DNA of 64,000 nucleotides from Cycas panzhihuaensis (taxonomy: Eukaryota > Cycadophyta). The stretch spans positions 207,459,741 to 207,523,740 of the forward strand of contig CM041465.1 in assembly GCA_023213395.1 (NCBI GenBank). The letters run 5' to 3'. The translations under genes and the position numbers were made by a program. Shown piece after piece: positions 10,741 through 22,639 of the stretch. How positions within the stretch are numbered: position 1 is the first letter of the stretch; the number at the start of each line of letters is the position of its first letter. A model generated the notes under the pieces. That model was not told where the DNA came from. It saw nothing but the letters and a program-made list of their open reading frames with translations, and made no database searches.

Positions 10741-11512
10741 TGCAATAATTATGGCCCAAGTGAGCACAAGATAGAAGAATGTAAGGGAAAATCCAAGATA
10801 ACTAAATTGATGATTATTATCCCTAAGAATAGTAAGAACATAAAACTTTAGAATAAACAGAAAGGGAAAGAAATAGTAAGTGGAGAATATCTAAATCCTA
10901 AAGTGAAAATTGATCACTTTAAGCAAGAAAAATAAGTGTTGGAAAAATTAGTTTGGTAAGAAACCAAAATAATGTTACCAAACTAGAGATGAAATATGTA
11001 TATATTAAAAAAAAAAAACCTCAGTAAAGAAAAATAGAGGAACCAAAGATGCAACCTCAGTTGGTTCAAATAGAAGAATTGTTTAAAGGGTTACCAATAG
11101 AGGATATCCTTTGGATGCTATTGTTAATAGAGAATTTAGTAAAATAATTACAATTTATAATCCATTTATATCAAGCAGTAGATTGGATTAAGCATGGAAT
11201 ATTACAACAATAGGAAATTATAAAAAGTATGAAAAAGATAATGCCATCCTTTGACTTAAATCCTATGGTCATAATCATAGTATTGGGAGAAATTTTTCAA
11301 AGGTGATTATGGACCAGGGAGCAGTGATGAACATCTTACCTACCATAACATGGTGGAAGTTAAGGAGTTATAAGTTAGAGGCTATGACCTACTTGTTAAA
11401 GCTATCAAATGAACTATTGGTAAGACCAATTAGAAAGTTGGCAAACATAAAAGTGAACATGGTAAGAATAATAATTAAAATTGATTTTACCATTGTGGGA
11501 ATGAAGAAATAG
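10741..11512 (+). pseudogene. Gypsy gag zinc knuckle and protease fragment
   Basis: At 10741-10782 the frame reads CNNYGPSEHKIEEC, a CCHC zinc knuckle with its second Cys replaced by Tyr, a G-to-A change in TGT. Several stops follow. From 11303 an open run of 69 codons starts MIMDQGAVMNILPTITWWKL, where D-Q-G takes the place of the protease D-S/T-G motif. The run ends at a TAG, after which IPYLTLLGHLW matches the usual YN-ILGRPWLH segment. The zinc knuckle would bind the element RNA, and the protease would cut the polyprotein. Both are broken. Confidence 0.75.
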
Positions 11513-11584
11513 GCAATACCATATCTAACCTTGTTGGGTCACCTATGGTTGTATGAAACCCAATGTCTCTAAAGTTGGAGGCAT

Positions 11585-12457
11585 GTGACCTTCATATTAT
11601 CAGATGAAAGAAGCAAAGTGGTCCTCCCAATGTTGGGGAAGAATTCCATTGAAGAAATACCAGATGATGCATCTAGTACAACCATAGCAAGTGAGGAAAT
11701 AATATCCTCTTTTAATGAAGGCAACTTATATCATACAACTAAAGAATTAACCGATCTAATAAACTCTCAAGAGATAGAAACCACCTATTTTAAGAAAATC
11801 TATAACTCTTTTGATGATGAGAATAGGACAAAGTTTTTGGATTACTGGCTAAAGGATGTATATGAAACTAACCCTTCATCCTATAGGTGTAATTTACTTT
11901 CCAAAAATGTAATTCACGATATTAATATTAATTTTGAATTTTTTGACTATATAAGTAATAACGATAATATAGAAAGTACTATAAAGAATGATGATAGTAT
12001 AACCCTAACCATAGACCTAAATCCTCATACCCATAACATAGACCCTTATCCTAGCTTACTTTCTAATAAATCTATATTATCTAATACTAACCCTAACCCT
12101 AACCCCTCCTCTACGTTGGGTGTGGGTCCTAAGGTAGACTGCCCATCCCTATCCCTATTTCAACACAAGGGAAGATATAACAATCCTTCCTCATCTTCTT
12201 TAGAGGTACACCCACCTAGTAGTAGGTCCTTTTCAACTATTAGCATCAAATTAGAGGAAGAAGAAAAGGAGCTGGTAGAATGTATCCATAGAGACTTTGG
12301 TCTAAGAAATAAAATTACCATCCCTAAGGAAAAGAATCATGAAACCTACATTAGAGAGTATATAAAACCTTTTTATAGAGATCAATTATATGGAACTGCC
12401 CATCTGATACATTATATAGAATATTGGTTAAAAGAGGGAATCTTAAATAAAATTTAA
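11585..12457 (+). CDS. 290-codon open spacer ORF between Gypsy PR and RT
   Basis: The longest stop-free non-microsatellite frame in the window. It begins in the tail of the protease region (VLPMLGKNSIEEIPDD) and continues through an acidic and Asn/Ser/Pro-rich stretch (NPNPNPSSTLGVGP near residue 175). It ends with a charged part containing KLEEEEKELVEC and a repeated phrase: YWLKDVYE near residue 87 and YWLKEGIL at the end. No catalytic motif is visible. In Tat-like elements the PR-RT spacer is long and poorly conserved, so this is probably polyprotein linker and not a separate gene. Its freedom from stops in an otherwise ruined element may be chance. The annotated start is only the first ATG. 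Confidence 0.45.
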   Translation: MTFILSDERSKVVLPMLGKNSIEEIPDDASSTTIASEEIISSFNEGNLYHTTKELTDLINSQEIETTYFKKIYNSFDDENRTKFLDYWLKDVYETNPSSYRCNLLSKNVIHDININFEFFDYISNNDNIESTIKNDDSITLTIDLNPHTHNIDPYPSLLSNKSILSNTNPNPNPSSTLGVGPKVDCPSLSLFQHKGRYNNPSSSSLEVHPPSSRSFSTISIKLEEEEKELVECIHRDFGLRNKITIPKEKNHETYIREYIKPFYRDQLYGTAHLIHYIEYWLKEGILNKI

Positions 12458-13133
12458 TAAGAATCAGATTTGGTACAAGCATTATAAGGGACTGCATTGT
12501 ATTAGTATTTAGCCCACCTAACCACCTTAAAAAATTAGAAGGAATTACAAACTACCTTTAGAGCCTAATTTGATCCTCCTAAGAAATCGAATATCCAATT
12601 ATTTTATGTAGGAGATTGCCCAATTAAACATATTCAAAGATGTAAGAAGGAGTGGATATTTTTAAGCCTTCTTAGAAAGACTTGGAGTAATCTTTTCTAT
12701 CATACCCTAGAGTGAGTGACAAAAACTAGTTTCTAGGGAAAGAATAAAACTTAGATATAATATGGGGTAACCTTAAGAAACCCTTTATAAAAACATTCTC
12801 ACATATATCAGGCAATAGAAATTTTGTAAAAATGATTAAATTAATCAAAAAACTAAGTATGGACTTGGAACAAAAAATGATATCATCAGTATATAGGAAA
12901 GAGAGGAAGGATGAAGAGGAAGAAAACCACAACTACCCTATGAAATTTATAGAAGTTAACTATGGTGAAAGAGAAAGTGAAAACACCTACATCCATCGTG
13001 TGGAAAATAAAAAGGGTATTAAAATAACAAAGATGAAAATAATTGAAATCAGCGTAGGATGTAAGGAAGATCCAAAACACATACAAATAGGGAATTGTTA
13101 TGATGACCAAACTATGGCATAAGCTTAATAGTT
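12458..13133 (+). other. Rest of the Gypsy PR-RT spacer
   Basis: Low-complexity Lys/Glu-rich frames with stops, including an open run at 12832-13122 (KEERKDEEEENHNYP-like text). Just before RT the phrase EISVGCKEDPKHIQIG matches the conserved Tat segment that precedes the WSY-DM-G motif. Confidence 0.5.
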
Positions 13134-14510
13134 ATTTAAGAAATTTCATGATATTTTCACATGGTCTTATAAGGATCTTAAGGGAATTCCCCTAGAAATT
13201 AGAATTCATCACATTAACCTCATCGAAGGAAATAAACCAGTGAAGTAGAGACCTTATTATATGAACCTAAAATATAAAGAGAAGATAAAAGCAAAATTAG
13301 ATAAAATATTAGAAGTTGGGTACATCTACAATATTGACTATAGTGATTGGGTGAGTCCTGTGGTGGTAGTCCCGAAGAAGAACAAGAAAATATGAGTTCG
13401 TATGGATTATAGGCAACTTAATAGAGTAACAAAGAAGGATCCCTTCCCATTACTTTTTACAGAAGATGTTTTGGAGGTTGTAGGAGGAAACGACATGTAT
13501 TCCTTCATGGACAAGTTTAGTGGATATAACTAGGTTTATATCACCCTAGAGGATTAAGCAAATATGACCTTTGTGATGGAATAAGAAACATACACATACA
13601 AGGCAATGCCTTTTGGCCTTACCAATTCCCCAACCACATTCCAAAGAATCATGATCAATATTTTTTACAAGATGATTGCAGAAAAAGTGGCAGTTTTTCC
13701 AAATGATTGGACCTTATACAAACTCATGAAAAACCATATGGACAATCCAAGAGAAATTTTACAAACATATTGAGAGAATAAACTATGTTTAAATCTATAA
13801 AAATATATCTTTTTGGTTCCCTTTAGAAATTTGTTAGGGCATATCGTGAGATAGAAAGGATTATTAATACATCTAAATAAGGTTTCAATAATTCTATATT
13901 TCCTAATGCTATTTATAAGAAAATAAGTAAAAGGATTCCTAGGAATGACAGGGTATTACAAGAAATTCATAAGAGGGTATGCATGTATATTGGGACCCTT
14001 GGAAGAATTATTGAAAAAATATATAGATTAGGAATGAAGCATTGAGTAGTAACACACATTTCAATCATTAAAAAAAGTAATTATATCTACACCTATATTA
14101 AGATTTTTGGATTAGAAAATAAGCTTTCATATGTATGTTGATGCATCATAATAAACAATTGAATGTGTACTCACACAACTAAGCAATGATAAGGTAGATC
14201 AAACCATTTATTTTATAAGCTAACCTTTGACAAAAACTTAGCAGAATTACACCACAACTAAAAGGGAAGCACTCAAAATGGTATATGAATTACAAAAATT
14301 TTGGTATTACTTATTATTGAACTTATTTCTATTCTTTGTGAACCACCAAGCTCTTATGTACTTAGTGAACATACCCATAGAAAAGGGTCAAATTAGTAGG
14401 TGGCTTATGTTATGTCAATAGTTTTCATTTAAGATAATGGTGAAACCTAGGAAATCTCATGTAATATTAGATCAACTATCAAGAATTACCAACAAAGAAA
14501 AAGCCATAAA
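13134..14510 (+). pseudogene. Gypsy reverse transcriptase and RNase H, decayed
   Basis: RT blocks seen in order are FKKFHDIFTWSYKDLKGIP, SDWVSPVVVVPKKNKK, VRMDYRQLNRVTKKDPFP, DMYSFMDKFSGYN, TYKAMPFGLTNSPTTFQRIM and, at the catalytic position, VFPNDW near 13690, where YVDD is expected; one of the two catalytic Asp is Asn. After frameshifts come [26 protein letters not shown] and ISTPILRFLD. RNase H then reads FHMYVDAS, TTTKREALKMVYELQKFWYY, FVNHQALMYL and VILDQLSRI. Stops are frequent and mostly at expected Gln, Trp or Arg positions. The enzyme would have copied the element RNA into DNA. Confidence 0.85.
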
Positions 14511-14859
14511 GGTACTTGATGACTTCCTAGACCAACCTTATTTAGGATAGAGATTGCTCCAACAGAGTCGTATAAAGGAATACTAGAATACCTGGTGACA
14601 GGCAAATTACCGCTTGACATGGATCAAATGGAACATTAGAATTTTATATAAAAGGCAAAACCATATCAATTGATCAAAGGGGAACTATATAAATTAGGAC
14701 CTAATGAAGTATTATGTCAATGCATAAGGCCATATGAAATCAATTAAATTATAGTCCAAGTATATGAGGGAGTAGATAGAGGTCATAAGGAGAAGATAAC
14801 AACTTAGAGGAAGGTGTTAACATCAAGGTTTTGGTAGCCATCAATGTTCAAGGATGTAA

Positions 14860-15679
14860 GAAAGTAGATACAAGCATGTGATTATTACCAGAGAGTAAAA
14901 AAACCTAATCAATATGATTTTCAACTCCTCCACTCGATTCTACCCTTGGTATAATCATCAAACTAATCAAACCAGATGCCTAATTATTCCAAGCTTATTT
15001 CATCTTAGTAGAAACAAATTATGTGACTAAGTGGGTGGAAGCAGAAGCACTTAAAAAAGTTGATTCTAAGAGTACAACCCGATTTCTCTATGAAGTGATT
15101 ATAGCACACTTTGGATGTCCATTGGAGATCACAAGTGACAAAGGAGATCACTTTATAAATTAAACTATAGAAATATTGACATCAAATTTTATGGTTAGTC
15201 ATTGGAAATCCATACCTTATTACCTAAGAGCTAATGGGAAAGCTAAGAGTTTGTATAAAATCATCAAAAATTGCTTGCAGAAAATTTTTGATATCAGGAG
15301 ATCGAACTAGACCAAAAAGTTACCATCAATATTATGGGCCTTTAAGATAACATATAAGAGATCAACCAAATAGACACCATTTCAACTTGTGTATGGGATC
15401 AAATCCATTCTTTTTACTGAAGTTAAAATTTTGGGTTTAAGGGTCACCACGTAATGTCGATTAGATAACTTGCATTCCTTATAGAAAAGGTTGGAAGAAT
15501 TAGTACGATTAGAAGAAATGAGATATATGATAAAATGGTTACAAGGGATGGAAAAGAGACAACAAAAGGCATGGCATGACTTCCATCTACGAATTCCACA
15601 ATTCGAGGAAGGCGATCAAGTCCTACTCTGTGTTAGCAAATTTAAAATGCACCCCAAAAATCAAAGATGTGATGATTAA
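14860..15679 (+). pseudogene. Gypsy integrase, decayed
   Basis: A remnant of the HHCC zinc domain reads CDYYQRVKKPNQYDF, with a Cys-to-Tyr change. The DDE core follows: VETNYVTKWVEAEAL (catalytic Asp expected where N stands), LEITSDKGDHF (second Asp kept) and YYLRANGKAKSLYKIIKNCL (catalytic Glu replaced by Lys). The C-terminal part reads TPFQLVYGIKSILFTEV and, from 15491, an open 62-codon run with AWHDFHLRIPQFEEGDQVLL, the GPY/F-type region. Two of three catalytic acids are lost, both by G-to-A type changes. Confidence 0.85.
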
Positions 15680-15690
15680 GACCATACATC

Positions 15691-15915
15691 GCCAAAAGGA
15701 TATTTAAAAATAGTTTAGTGTAACTTCTGAGATTGATGGACCTTTGTTATCAACCCAAGTGAATAGTAGCTAGTTGAAATCTTATATCAATTAGGATAGG
15801 TTAGCTTACTAGCCAAATCAACTAGTTATATCATATCGCATTACATGAAGTTGAGGCAAATTGAGTTGCCTTGATATCAAAATGTGATTTAGTTCAGTAT
15901 GTAGCCAAAAATACG

Positions 15916-15975
<60 letters not shown>

Positions 15976-16658
15976 CCATAACTCATATCATACAAATAAT
16001 CGATATGGAAAATTACAAGAGGAAAGATACACTGTCATAAGAAAAATTAAAAGAAACAAATAAATAAAGAAAAAATACATCAAAAGAATTAATTTTCTAT
16101 GTGTGTACTAATTAAATGCATTATATATACCAATAAAGGTATATTACTATGTACACAAAGTGATAATAGTATAAGTGATTAAAAATATAATATATGTACC
16201 ACAATAGTATGTTATTGGGTATGCACAGAATAAAGGACCAAAAAGTCAAAGTATATTATACATACCTACAACCATTCCTACATGGTACACAAAAAAAAAA
16301 AAAATGGAGACAGATAGAATCTAATATCAATAAAAATCCAATAAGAACTGCCATACTAAAGGTAAGAATGAGTACATATTCAACACAAAAATTCAAGCAA
16401 TTCGTCAAAGAATGAACATTTGTTCCTAAAAAGGTATGCACATAATGTTTCATACTGTTATTCTCTTATCAATACTCTCATTACTTCCAAATTTCCATAG
16501 AAGTGACTATAATAAAGATGATAAGGTGCCAATAAACATTCCTACCAAAATTAAAGAAGGAGTTTGAAGGATTACCTACTTAGTTCAAATCCAAACTCAA
16601 ATAGGTGGGTCAGGGAGAGTACATATATCTAAGCCCTCTCTAGTAGGATCAAGAATTG
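15691..16658. other. Non-coding stretch downstream of Gypsy integrase
   Basis: No domain is recognised. It carries a TA microsatellite at 15918-15970. In Tat-type elements a long untranslated region follows integrase. Confidence 0.4.
15918..15970. repeat. TA microsatellite
   Basis: About 26 uninterrupted TA dinucleotides. Confidence 0.97.
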
Positions 16659-17450
16659 ATGGAAAATATATTATTAGGGTTGAGAAACAATTTAAAGAAA
16701 ATTAAATTAGACACAGAGATGATACACATAATTATAGGGCTTCCAAAGGAGGGAGAAGTCTCAATTATCACCAAGAGGTCAAAAGTGGACCAAGAAATCT
16801 AACTAAGGGAGTTTTGTCAAGAAAACACTCAGATACTATCAGGAGGCATTTATGTAGTAGACATCAATGGCATAAGGTTACAATATATAACAAAGGTCGT
16901 AAACATAAGGTTTTTATCTAAAAGGAAATACATATACATTTGAAGAGGCTATTTTGATTCATTAGTATATGGGAATATAACCTCCACAATCACCCATCCA
17001 CCCACATGAACATTTATTGAAATAATAGGTGAATGCATTCCCAAATTCAAGATATGGAGATCAAGAGAAGGGTAAAAGAGAAAATGACAAAAGTCCTAAA
17101 TTGGCTTTAATAAACTTCAGGAACTCTTATTCCACCATACCAAATAAGTGGTACAAAGAAGTGCTAAGAGAAGACGGGATGAGGGCAGACCTAAGGAAGA
17201 AGTTGAAGCAAAATGCTCCATTGAGGAGTGGACAAAATTTCCCTCTATAATAGAAACAAAGGAGACATCATCATAGCTAACCCAAACAAAAGGAAAAACA
17301 CAAGAAATAGTTTGTTTAATTAAGGAAATAGAGGAGGAATATAAGGCAAAAATAATTACCCTCCAAGAAAAAATCAAGGAAAAAGATACTATAATTACAA
17401 CCTTCACCCGAATTAATGAGGAAATATTTTCTATATAGGATCCAAAAATG
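16659..17450 (+). pseudogene. Fossil ORF downstream of the Gypsy integrase
   Basis: From ATG 16659 one frame reads MENILLGLRNNLKKIKLDTE, then MIHIIIGLPKEGEVSIITKR, and continues for over 100 codons with stops that fit lost Gln, Arg or Trp codons. Later segments are IYVVDINGIRLQYITKVVNI and TFIEIIGECIPKFKIW. After a frame change, 17320-17440 reads KEIEEEYKAKIITLQEKIKE, then KDTIITTFTRINEEIFSI, a likely coiled coil. I do not recognise the protein. Its place after integrase matches the extra ORF of some Tat/Athila elements, but it could equally be gag of another truncated element. Confidence 0.45.
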
Positions 17451-17888
17451 GAGTAAAGGCAACAAGAGTAGCCTTAGAGCAGAGAGGAGGAAGGATATCC
17501 CAAAAAATTTTAAAATTTTGATGAGCAAGGATGCTCAACCTAATTATGTCAATTTGGGATAAATGTTTGAGCATATTTTGGTATAGAGACTATGAGGAAG
17601 ACAAAATGTGGACTTGTATTGACTAGTGGAATATAAGTAAAGATTGTATAGAGCTATGCACAATGAATAAAGGTAGAAAATATGTAATCTGGGTACATAT
17701 AATAGGTACGTACCTTTTTAGGCATGTAACACAGTGTGCATATTGTTTTGGGTACACTAATAAACAAAAAGATACACATTAATAGATATGACCCAAAGGC
17801 ATCCAAATACGATGACATCAACCCAAATGGACATATGTGTGAATGTATAGATGGAAAAGACACCATTAAGGAGACTTAATCATGTGTT

Positions 17889-17953
17889 TAAGTGAAAGGG
17901 TATCTTAGTGATAAAAAGGTATTGTTATGACTTTGAGTCATAACCCTTCACTT
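17889..17953. other. Imperfect palindrome, possible LTR start
   Basis: GTTATGACT (17924-17932), loop TTG, then AGTCATAAC (17936-17944) form a perfect stem. Outside it AAGTGAAAGGG pairs with CCTTCACTT, leaving a bulge of about 22 nt on the left. An LTR of the upstream Gypsy could begin TGTTATGACTTTG here, and a TATA-like TATATATATAAC lies near 18135. No second copy was found, so this is only a candidate. Confidence 0.3.
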
Positions 17954-20261
17954 AAGAAGCACCAAATGGACATATTTAATGATACTTCTTTAGGATCATT
18001 CCAGTGGTAAGAGCCAAGTATTCAATCCATGAGGTAGAACATCAGCCAAAGTACCAAGAAGGATAGTATAGATCAAGGATTCAATAGATGCATTATGTGA
18101 TATATTCCATTTTGGAATACATGTGATAAAATCTTATATATATAACTAGAACGTATGCAGGATACATTCTAGAACTGAATGTATTAGCCCTATTATTTAA
18201 TAAAGTGAAGAGTTGCATGGAATAATGTATCTTATGTATGCCATAATGATTATATAATGGAATATATATTGATTGGTAAATTATTGTATGGAATTTATGA
18301 TGATATTATGATGAATTGAGGATGAATGTATGATAACATTATGTGCATGAGAGCCTTAACAATAGTTAATGAGAAAAGAAGCATATTGATCATATCCTAA
18401 GATAGATCAACAACCAATGATCACTTGACAAATGTCAGTTTTCACAAGTGCAGTGAATCTTTAAGTCAATAATTAATTAAGTAGACTAAGACTATGATAA
18501 GTTTAGTGAAGAGATATTCTATATAATTATAAAGAAAATAACCCAATCATCCTTTATATTGTGGTGGTTTTAGAATATTGTAAGTGCATTTTTATAACAT
18601 CATTATAGCACTATTAAGAGTATGTATTCACAACTATTACTATTTTGTACAATTCACTATAATAAAGACATAGACATGAATGGAAAAATAAAGGGGAAAT
18701 AATTGAAATAATATATTATTCTACATCCATGAGTGTACCTTGTATATATTGTAGTAAGTATTTAATTAAATTTACCTATCAAGTAGAAAAGTATACATGG
18801 TAATTGAGTTCAAAGCTAATTGTGTTCTTACACTTTATATCATTTAATCTTTTATAGTAATGGATAGTTGATAAGAAGGATTACATAAAAGAGGGTTTAG
18901 AATCCATGAAATTCATTTTTATCTTAACCATATATGATATTAATTAAGGAAGTCACTAGCCTTATCAATTTTATAAAAATGGCTAATTATTGATTTTCAA
19001 ACATTCCCAACTGACCATATCATGCAATCATTTAAGAGAGTTTGCATACAAGGTTGGATATAAGATTGTTTTATATATTACAGGTTTCACTCTAGATTAG
19101 TTAATAACAATGCAAAATGATATCGATGACCTTATAATTAGTCACATGTATATTGAGGGTTGATTAAAAAACCCTAATGATGATTAAACAACAAAAATAG
19201 GATAGAATGTAGGTGAGTTTTTCAATCTTAATTCATGTTGAGGTTATTCTATCTACAAGTAAACTGCAATGGTGAAAAATATCGATAGCAAATACAATAA
19301 GTGGAAATAAATAATGTAATTTTTAATTGATTCCACACATCTCATATAACAATGGATATTATAGGTCTCTAGCACAAATGATGATATATCATAAGACACT
19401 CTTGTAATTGTATTCCTAATGAATACGTACCCTAATAATGATGAAACTATTAAGCTTATGTGAATACTATGGGTTAGTCTAAGCCTTTACCCACCTTTGG
19501 GTGGGATGCAAATAAGGGAGTTATTGCTCATATGTATGATGTTGGCAACCTAGGAAGGGCATAAGTAGGGTCAAGGATGATTTCCATGGCTCAATACAAG
19601 AGCCACTGCTTGGTGTGACTTCAATGAAGAAGTTAACTATTTTGATAAGCTATGGATGTAAGGGATCTTTCTAATGAATTGATGGTTGTAATGGTTGTTT
19701 ACCCATGTAACCTCATGGAGGTTAGGTTTCATACAGAAACAACACCTTATCTTTTTTTTTTACTCTAACATCCTAAGGACATGTTGGCTATTATTTTTTG
19801 CCAACATAATTAAGAAGCCTAGGAGAGATGTTAAAATTTTATAACACTCTAAGATGGAGTGCACTCTAAATCTAAGAGAGATATTAATCAGTTAAAGGGC
19901 CTCTTTAATGACTATGATGACAAAGAAAATAATTAATGTAAATATGATGAGTAGAGAGTTAATTGCATGACTAGTTAAATCATTATAAATTGCCTAAGGC
20001 CATGTGAGTATAAATATTATTATGTCACATGAGAAATGCAATAATAAGATAGTGTGAATAAGGAATTATCATTAGAATTCTTTAAGGTTGATGCATTAAC
20101 TTTGAAGTTGATAGCCTGCAAGTACTTATCAAATCATGTACTTGTAAATAATAAAGGATAATTTATTACATACTTAAGTGAGCATTGTCTTTTAATGCAC
20201 TCCTCCTCCATGGTGAATGATTGATCTATAGAAACACATTAGTGTCATAAAGCAACCAACA
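17954..20261. other. AT-rich stretch without recognisable genes
   Basis: All frames are closed by frequent stops and I recognise no protein domain. The first few hundred bases could be LTR. The rest is unassigned repeat or intergenic DNA. Confidence 0.4.
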
Positions 20262-21420
20262 TATGGTCTCTAGGGAAAAGGAAAATGGGACTCTATAGAG
20301 TGCAATGGGATCTCTCTTACAAACACAAAGAAAAAGGGGGGCTAGGTATTATTAACATACATAGGTAGGGTTTTGCTCTCTATGTTAAATGGTTGGTTAT
20401 AACTAAGAAAGAGAATGAAACTTAGAAGAATCTTATTAGACATAATATAAATCAAGATAATCCCTTAAGACAAAATTATTTTCTTCTCCATCAAGATTAA
20501 CTTACCATCCCATCCCTTACCAAAGCATCAAGGTCCATCATTTTTAAAATGATTTGGGTAGCTTGAAAAGTTTTTTAAATCATGCATTACCCATAAATTA
20601 GATCAATTGGGGGCCATTTGGGAGGAGGGGGGGTAAGTGTTATGGAAGGAAGGGTTGTTTATTAATAAGGATTCTGTGTAGTGGTCATAGATCCATATCA
20701 ACAATGGTTACTGCTTAGAGAGATCCCATGTTTTAAAGATAAGAGATTAGCCATGAAAGGTTTACATACTATCAAGTAACTCTTTAACCATCCCAAAGTA
20801 GATTGGGTCCTCTAGTCTATTTTTATGAATGCTTGTAATCAGAAAGACCTAGATAGGTTCATCCTAAAAGAGATCTAAAATATATTCCCAACTAACGTTA
20901 TTTCCAACCTTACAATATAAGCTTCTTCCTATCATTTGTAGAAAGATTAGACTTACCATTATTTCAAAAGCTTCATTAAGTTCTCTACATATCATATACA
21001 TGAGTTGATTTACCTAGATCCTCAAATTATTTAGAGACTCAACAAAATCTATAAATATAAAGAGTGCTAAACTTGTTTAGAATAAGAGGCTTAAGAGTTT
21101 ATGCCATGGACCCTTGAAGGATAATTATTATTATTATTTTGGCCTAATCCATTTTATATACAATGGTCCTTTGATGGCTAAACTCACTACCTTTGATCCA
21201 ATGCATCTTCTCTACATAACAAAGAATAGGGTTTAATGTGTAAGTTTTGGTGATGTCCTTTAGCCAAAGATGCTTGGAAGTAGGTTGTTCTCTTTACCGA
21301 ATCTTGTCTCTTTAGTACTAGGGGTTAGAATGTTGTTTTGTTGGGGTCATTCATGTATGGTTGGGTTATGCTTGGGTGGAAATCCCTTCTATCATTTTAG
21401 AATCATACAAATGCAATAAT
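20262..21420 (+). pseudogene. LINE ORF2 C-terminal fragment, decayed
   Basis: The post-RT part of a plant L1-type LINE. The start reads YRVQWDLSYKHKEKGGLGII, then NIHR, a stop, and GFALYVKWLVI. This is the family block W--LC--K--GGLGI--L---N-AL--KW. Near 21230-21300 LMCKFW, a stop and CPLAKDAWK match the zf-RVT zinc-binding end (C--C ... CP-A---W). Stops and frame changes are numerous. The endonuclease and RT core are absent, as in 5'-truncated LINE copies. No poly-A tail or target duplication could be fixed. Confidence 0.65.
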
Positions 21421-22313
21421 CTTCACAAGAGCTTCTCCCTAAATTCTCTTTTTATTGATGTTATGGAAATGGCTATGCTACACACCTATTTTTTGTAAAT
21501 CAATATTCAAGATCAAAATATACAAATGGATCCCTCTTATAGGAGTTTACACATCACTACAGTTGCACTCCTTACACCATAAGAAAAATCCTCTTCAAAG
21601 ATGATAGTTTAACCCCTAGAAGTAAAAGCAAAATACAATGCCAAAGTAGGAGAAGAAGCTTATTAAGACCTCATTGAAAAAAAGGAAAATGCCATGATCC
21701 TCCCCCACTCCTCCCCTACTAAAAAAGAAGAAAGAACTAAGAATAAAGAAGATACATCCCTTAGAGCTGAAGACCTAATCCCTTATATAGAGTAGACCTT
21801 TAAAGAGGAAGAGAAGCATAACAAAGAAGGAGTTGCATGGATCTCATCCTATGCTCCTTAGCCAATTCATTAATTTGATGCTTATCATATAGACTTACAT
21901 GTTTTTCATATGGATTATTATGTACCTTAATTACTAGGACTTGATGTAATATTATTATATCTTTCCTTTCTAAGGCTAACATATTTTTTAGGTTTTCACT
22001 CAACAAAGGTTTGACTCACCTATAGGTATGGCAAAGAGCCACATATCACTATTTTTAAAATTAAAACTTTATATAATTCTTCTTATAAATAGGATCATTA
22101 TTTTTAATTGGGCAAAAAGAAGAGAGTTTATAAGCCTAACTTAGAAAGGGATGAGATTTAGAGCCTTCATGAGGCCATTATTTCAACTTTCGATTCCATT
22201 AGATAAATCCATTACAATATTATGCCTACTCAAAACTTTCCAAATCTTATTTTCTCATATTATTTTTATAACCCATTTCACATAAAGAATTTTTAAATAC
22301 TTGTGAATACCTA
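21421..22313. other. AT-rich stretch without recognisable genes
   Basis: Only short chance frames. It ends in the target-duplication sequence TAATT at 22314-22318. Confidence 0.4.
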
Positions 22314-22318
22314 TAATT

Positions 22319-22620
22319 TGAAGCATATACGGGGATAGAGTAGAATATTCACAAAACCATATTAACAAAAAATTAATAAATTTCTAATAGTAGGTAGTGT
22401 CAAAGAACACCAGTGAGTATTTTCACCTCATATATATAGTCTAGATGTTGGGCAAACCTACCATCGATAGACACCTTTTTCAAATCAAATAATAATAATA
22501 AATGAATATAAAAATGCATACCTCTTCCTTATGTCAGTTGATGATGATTGGAGATAGCCTTGTGGAGTCCCAATACCATAGTGCACATGTTTAGTATACA
22601 ATGAATATTATTTGCTAATA
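22319..22620 (-). repeat. 3' LTR of the minus-strand Copia
   Basis: 302 bp. On the plus strand it begins TGAAGCATATAC and ends GCTAATA, where the terminal CA has become TA. Next to it, on the minus strand, the tract ATGGAGGAGAA is the likely polypurine tract. Confidence 0.9.
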
Positions 22621-22639
22621 TTCTCCTCCATAATATTCA

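Larger units (their letters stand above)
10476..15690 (+). mobile_element. Decayed Ty3/Gypsy element, Tat-like
   Basis: Domains appear in order: gag zinc knuckle (10741), protease (11303), a long spacer (11585-12457), reverse transcriptase (13134), RNase H (14096) and integrase (14860-15679). RT-RNH-INT order is diagnostic of Ty3/Gypsy. The segment IFTWSYKDLKGIP before RT and the long PR-RT spacer fit the Tat lineage; no chromodomain follows the integrase. No LTR pair could be matched; the left end abuts a Copia LTR and the right boundary is open (see 17889). Many stops and lost catalytic residues make it non-functional. Confidence 0.8.
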
